Shown here: piece by piece, positions 60,742 through 64,000 of the stretch
Layout of the letters: each line of letters starts with the position of its first letter
Numbering within the stretch: position 1 is the stretch's first letter
Origin: Hofstenia miamia
Lineage: Eukaryota; Xenacoelomorpha; Acoela
DNA length: 64,000 nucleotides
Direction of reading: 5' to 3'
Assembly (NCBI GenBank): GCA_004352715.1
Contig: SCFE01000018.1
Coordinates: forward strand, 1,815,614 to 1,879,613
Translations under genes and position numbers: made by a program
The notes under the pieces: model-generated
Database searches by the model: none
What the model saw: only the letters and a program-made list of their open reading frames with translations
Told to the model about the DNA's origin: nothing

Positions 60742-62311
60742 TTACATAATTTTTCCATTCATCAATTTCAAGTTCTTTCAAAAAAATTCTTGCTGAAATT
60801 GTTTATAAGTATGTCGAAACAAAAGCTTCAAAAATTTCGGTTAAGCATAATTAAGAATATTAGAGTTAGCAAAAAATTATTTCAGAACGATATATCAAAA
60901 TTCAACGATAAAATATGAGTCCACATCATGACTGGCTGCGAATATATTTCTCTACTCGTTTCAAATACATTTTTAAGTGACTGCGGTCTCCTATTTCGCA
61001 AATATATCGTTCAGTTTGAAGCCTCTTAATGATGGGGAGTGAAATACTTTACACACAGTAAAGCACATATAAAGGAAATTGTTTGAGAATATGGAAAACA
61101 ATTTTTTCTTTAGAAGAATACAATAAAACATCTTCTAACCATTATGTCTACCCAGCAAACAATAAGTTGTCTTTTAGTTGTCGGGCCGACACCTTAATGT
61201 GGGGTCTCGCATATTTGCTTTTACAACGCATTAAAGTTACCTTTCCAACTAATATCTTACCAAAGACTGTTTCCAATGGGGTCCCATACAAAATCGTTTA
61301 CCAATGAAAGGTTTTGGATTGCTTGGAAATGTCCATTTCAAAAGCGTGCATGCTAAAAGTAATCGTATGGAAACATAATGTATTCATGATGGAATTGATT
61401 ATTTTGTTATTTTACTAGTTCACTACAGTTGCTCATTATAAGACTATCTGCTACATACATGTATATTTTCTATTGCAATGGCAATAGAAATGACACAATG
61501 TGTAATATTAAATTGTCGGCAGAAATAAAATCTAAAATAAACTTTGCTTGCTTAGCTTCAAATTAACATCTGTCGGAAACTTTCAATTTTTAATGCGTAC
61601 TAAAGTAAATATTGAATGCACCATGTTCTATTTAATTAAATAGAGAACTTCCATGACACCTGCATTAATTTGTAATCTCATACATCCAGATTTAAATAGA
61701 AAGTGCAGAAACAAATGTTTTGCTATTATTGATTGCATAACAATGATTTGTATACAACATTTGATAGCAATTGATTTCAAATAATGGCATTCTATAAATC
61801 TATAGAAGACAGTTTTATGAAAATTTGCGTACATGTGCATTTTAACTGAAAATATTCATTAAGCTATGAAGATACAAAATTCTTAGCACATTTGATTTAA
61901 TTCAATTTTTACAAAGTATTTTAAAATTACATGATTAAACTATATTTTCATCTAAATATAAACATGGCTAAGTTTGCATTTGATAAAGGTATAATACCTC
62001 AGAAATATTAAAAGATGGTGTGTACCTTCATCATTATATACTGGTATATTGTTGCAAAAGGTGTTGATACGAAAATATATTATACTGATGAATTTTGTCT
62101 AAACTTTTTTTAAATATTAAGGAATTTGCGTCATTAAATGACTTTTTCTACTTATTTGATAATCTGTTGCTTGTCATTAAAATTTAGTATTTGCATTTAT
62201 GTTGACACCTTGGTCATTTACATTGCTATTTTTTATTTTTCATTCAACTATGCCATCGTAAACATCTTCTCGCGTTTTGCACTTAGCCATTAATTTTAAA
62301 ACTCTTTCCCT
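60740..62311. other. noncoding stretch
   Basis: No gene is supported. The frames at 60523-60918 (crossing the TA run) and 61083-61307 have no motif or splice context. Confidence 0.45.
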
Positions 62312-62654
62312 CCCCCCCCCACCCCGGAAGGTCAGGCAACCTCTACTGGACAACAAACCTAAAAGCAAAATCAGTATATAAATATGTAATTTGTTAATTC
62401 AATTGTGCTTTCAACAATGCTGTGAAATGCATTTCTAAGTTCTATTTTGCGTATATTTTCAAGAAAGTTTCGCGGGACTTGGTCCCACTGTTGGTCACTT
62501 ACTTAATCACTACTAGATGACCTCCCCCTTAGGAAAACATAAAATTAAAATGGTGTCTTTGCAAAATTTTTGTTTAAATGTTAAGAAAAGTCGAAATTCC
62601 CATAACCCCTCCTGTGTCAAACCCCTTAGGTGATGATGCAGGCTACGGGGCCGG
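62312..62654. repeat. small interspersed inverted-repeat element, copy 2
   Basis: Reverse-oriented, diverged copy of 34347-34673. It shares its end (GCCCGTAG-type on the reverse strand, here CCCCGTAGCCTGCATCATCA) and the internal blocks listed there. Confidence 0.7.
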
Positions 62655-64000
62655 GTTGCCTTGGAATTTTTACCTACACACCTAAAGATTTGCATCTAGC
62701 ATTCGGTGAAATCAGAGTGAAGCAAATCACATGTTCTCGTTCTGGAAATCCAAGTTAGTAAATAAATGTTTTGATAATAACTGTATGTATACATTATTGA
62801 TATTATTGACACTAAGTTATATCAAAATTAACATATAAACCCAAAATTCACCTTTCAAATATAAGAACGGGGTAGGATGCACGTGAACTCTAAATCAATA
62901 ATATATAGGTAATCAAAAGGTTAAGGTCAATGTCTAAAAATACAATATGATTCTCACCTTAAGTTGCGCAAACGAATTTTAATTGATTTTGTTCCCCGAG
63001 TAAATTCTGTCAATTTTCAGTTACCTTTTAAAAATAGTTAGACTGCATAAAAGCAAAAAAGTAGAATCCTTTTTACTTAGTCAATATATTGAATTTCCGT
63101 GTTGCGATCGTGAAATGGAAGCAATTTAATTAATAAGGGAGACAGATGTTCCATAGAGACAACAATTTTCCTGAATCATAGAGAGATTTTGAAGTGCCTC
63201 GAATTTCCATATTTTAATAATTGCCATAATTATGGAAACTATAGCTGGTTATATGTCAATTCTATTATTACGGTGTAAGTGATACAATAACATCATTTCA
63301 AATTGCCGTTTAATACGAAAAATGTGGAGTGAAAAGAGAAATAACAAATTACAATATCAAATTATATAATGAATGCATGCATTTTTTAAGCGAAACCTCA
63401 TTTTACAGGCACATTTCCATGCTGAGTTCCACATATCGCCATTTCACTCTTTATTGGACCCTTAATAAGTGCATTGAAATTTTAACATTTCAATGGTGAC
63501 CCAAAGGTCGTATTATTATATATAGGTCTACATTAAATTTGATAATTTTTTGTCAAGTATTTGGCAACCTTCCATTTACATTTTTTAGTTAATAGATAGT
63601 AACTTGTAGCTTAACGACAATATTATAAATATATATTTAAATGAATGCATACAAACGGATGTATTGGGTTGTATAAATCGATGATAGAATGGAAAACATG
63701 TGTGTTATTTTAATGTTTTGTGTCTGTTATTGTTAAAGCAAGGGCGAATAGACCAATTAAAAACAATATTTAGTCATTTCTGTTCTGCAAGCACTTTTTA
63801 AATGGCTTAGAATTAGCACTTCGAATACTAACATATCTTGCGTAATAATTTTAATATATTTTAGATACAGCACTCCAGCTGCAATTCTTTGTAATTTGGT
63901 TTTCAGAAAATCTTTTCTATACAATTATTGGGCAAATAAGTGCCCAATTTTCCAAAAATTTTTTATAACGATTCATGAATATATATATAATATATATATA
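62655..64000. other. noncoding stretch
   Basis: No gene or repeat pair is visible. The window ends in a short TA run from about 63979. Confidence 0.5.

Noticed and set aside
60523-60918. 131-codon forward frame
   Set aside because: It runs through a (TA)n repeat as alternating I-Y codons. Its first part is the tail of the Tc1-like element in a shifted context.
1-64000. CRISPR arrays, operons, ribosome-binding sites and riboswitches
   Set aside because: The window is eukaryotic nuclear DNA. No regularly spaced direct repeats with unique spacers were seen, and the repeats present are microsatellites or transposon ends.

Overview
This is an AT-rich, intron-bearing, repeat-dense nuclear DNA window from an animal, most likely a non-arthropod invertebrate. 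The clues are spliced genes with GT-AG introns, metazoan-type repeats (Tc1, pogo and hAT-like DNA transposons, Jockey/CR1-type LINEs, Penelope-like elements), long (TA)n microsatellites and an interstitial tract of the TTAGGG telomere repeat, where most arthropods use TTAGG. No species can be named from the sequence. There is no sign of bacterial or organellar organisation, and I found no rRNA, tRNA or CRISPR.

Three host loci can be supported. (1) A forward locus of about 8.4-19.6 kb is a scatter of small exons ending in a terminal exon at 19268-19589; the protein is not recognised. (2) A reverse-strand gene at 33738-41045 is complete: three exons with phase-matched splice sites encode a 166-residue secreted bulb-type (B_lectin) mannose-binding-like lectin. 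Its introns hold Penelope-like elements, an interstitial telomere tract and a large inverted repeat. (3) A forward two-exon gene at 47649-51108 encodes a 712-residue acidic, low-complexity protein with a candidate PP1-docking RVTF motif; its intron carries a short Tc1-type element. A further isolated exon candidate lies at 26339-26428.

The rest is mostly mobile DNA. From left to right: a pogo-type element with a zinc-finger tail exon (3956-5241); a decayed LINE RT fragment (about 9930-10570); a 3.2-kb element with hAT-like ends and a distinctive decayed transposase (21962-25199); a frameshifted two-ORF LINE (28960-32116) with an antisense LINE fragment inside it; a small terminal-inverted-repeat element present twice in opposite orientation (34347-34673 and 62312-62654); Penelope-like copies (36053-37540, 52795-53617, 59496-60078), whose ends hold hammerhead-ribozyme-like motifs; a rearranged Tc1 copy (44231-45676); two more LINE remnants (54534-55500 reverse, 57990-59483 forward); and a Tc1 deletion derivative (60087-60705).

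Assembly gaps (Ns) lie at 33051-33176, 36541-37540, 42423-42510, 53618-54533 and 59484-59495, plus one N at 32556. Every multi-base gap touches a TA-rich tract on at least one side, so open frames running through them are artefacts. Most of the remaining 300-2500-base stretches show only AT-rich noncoding sequence and are listed as such.
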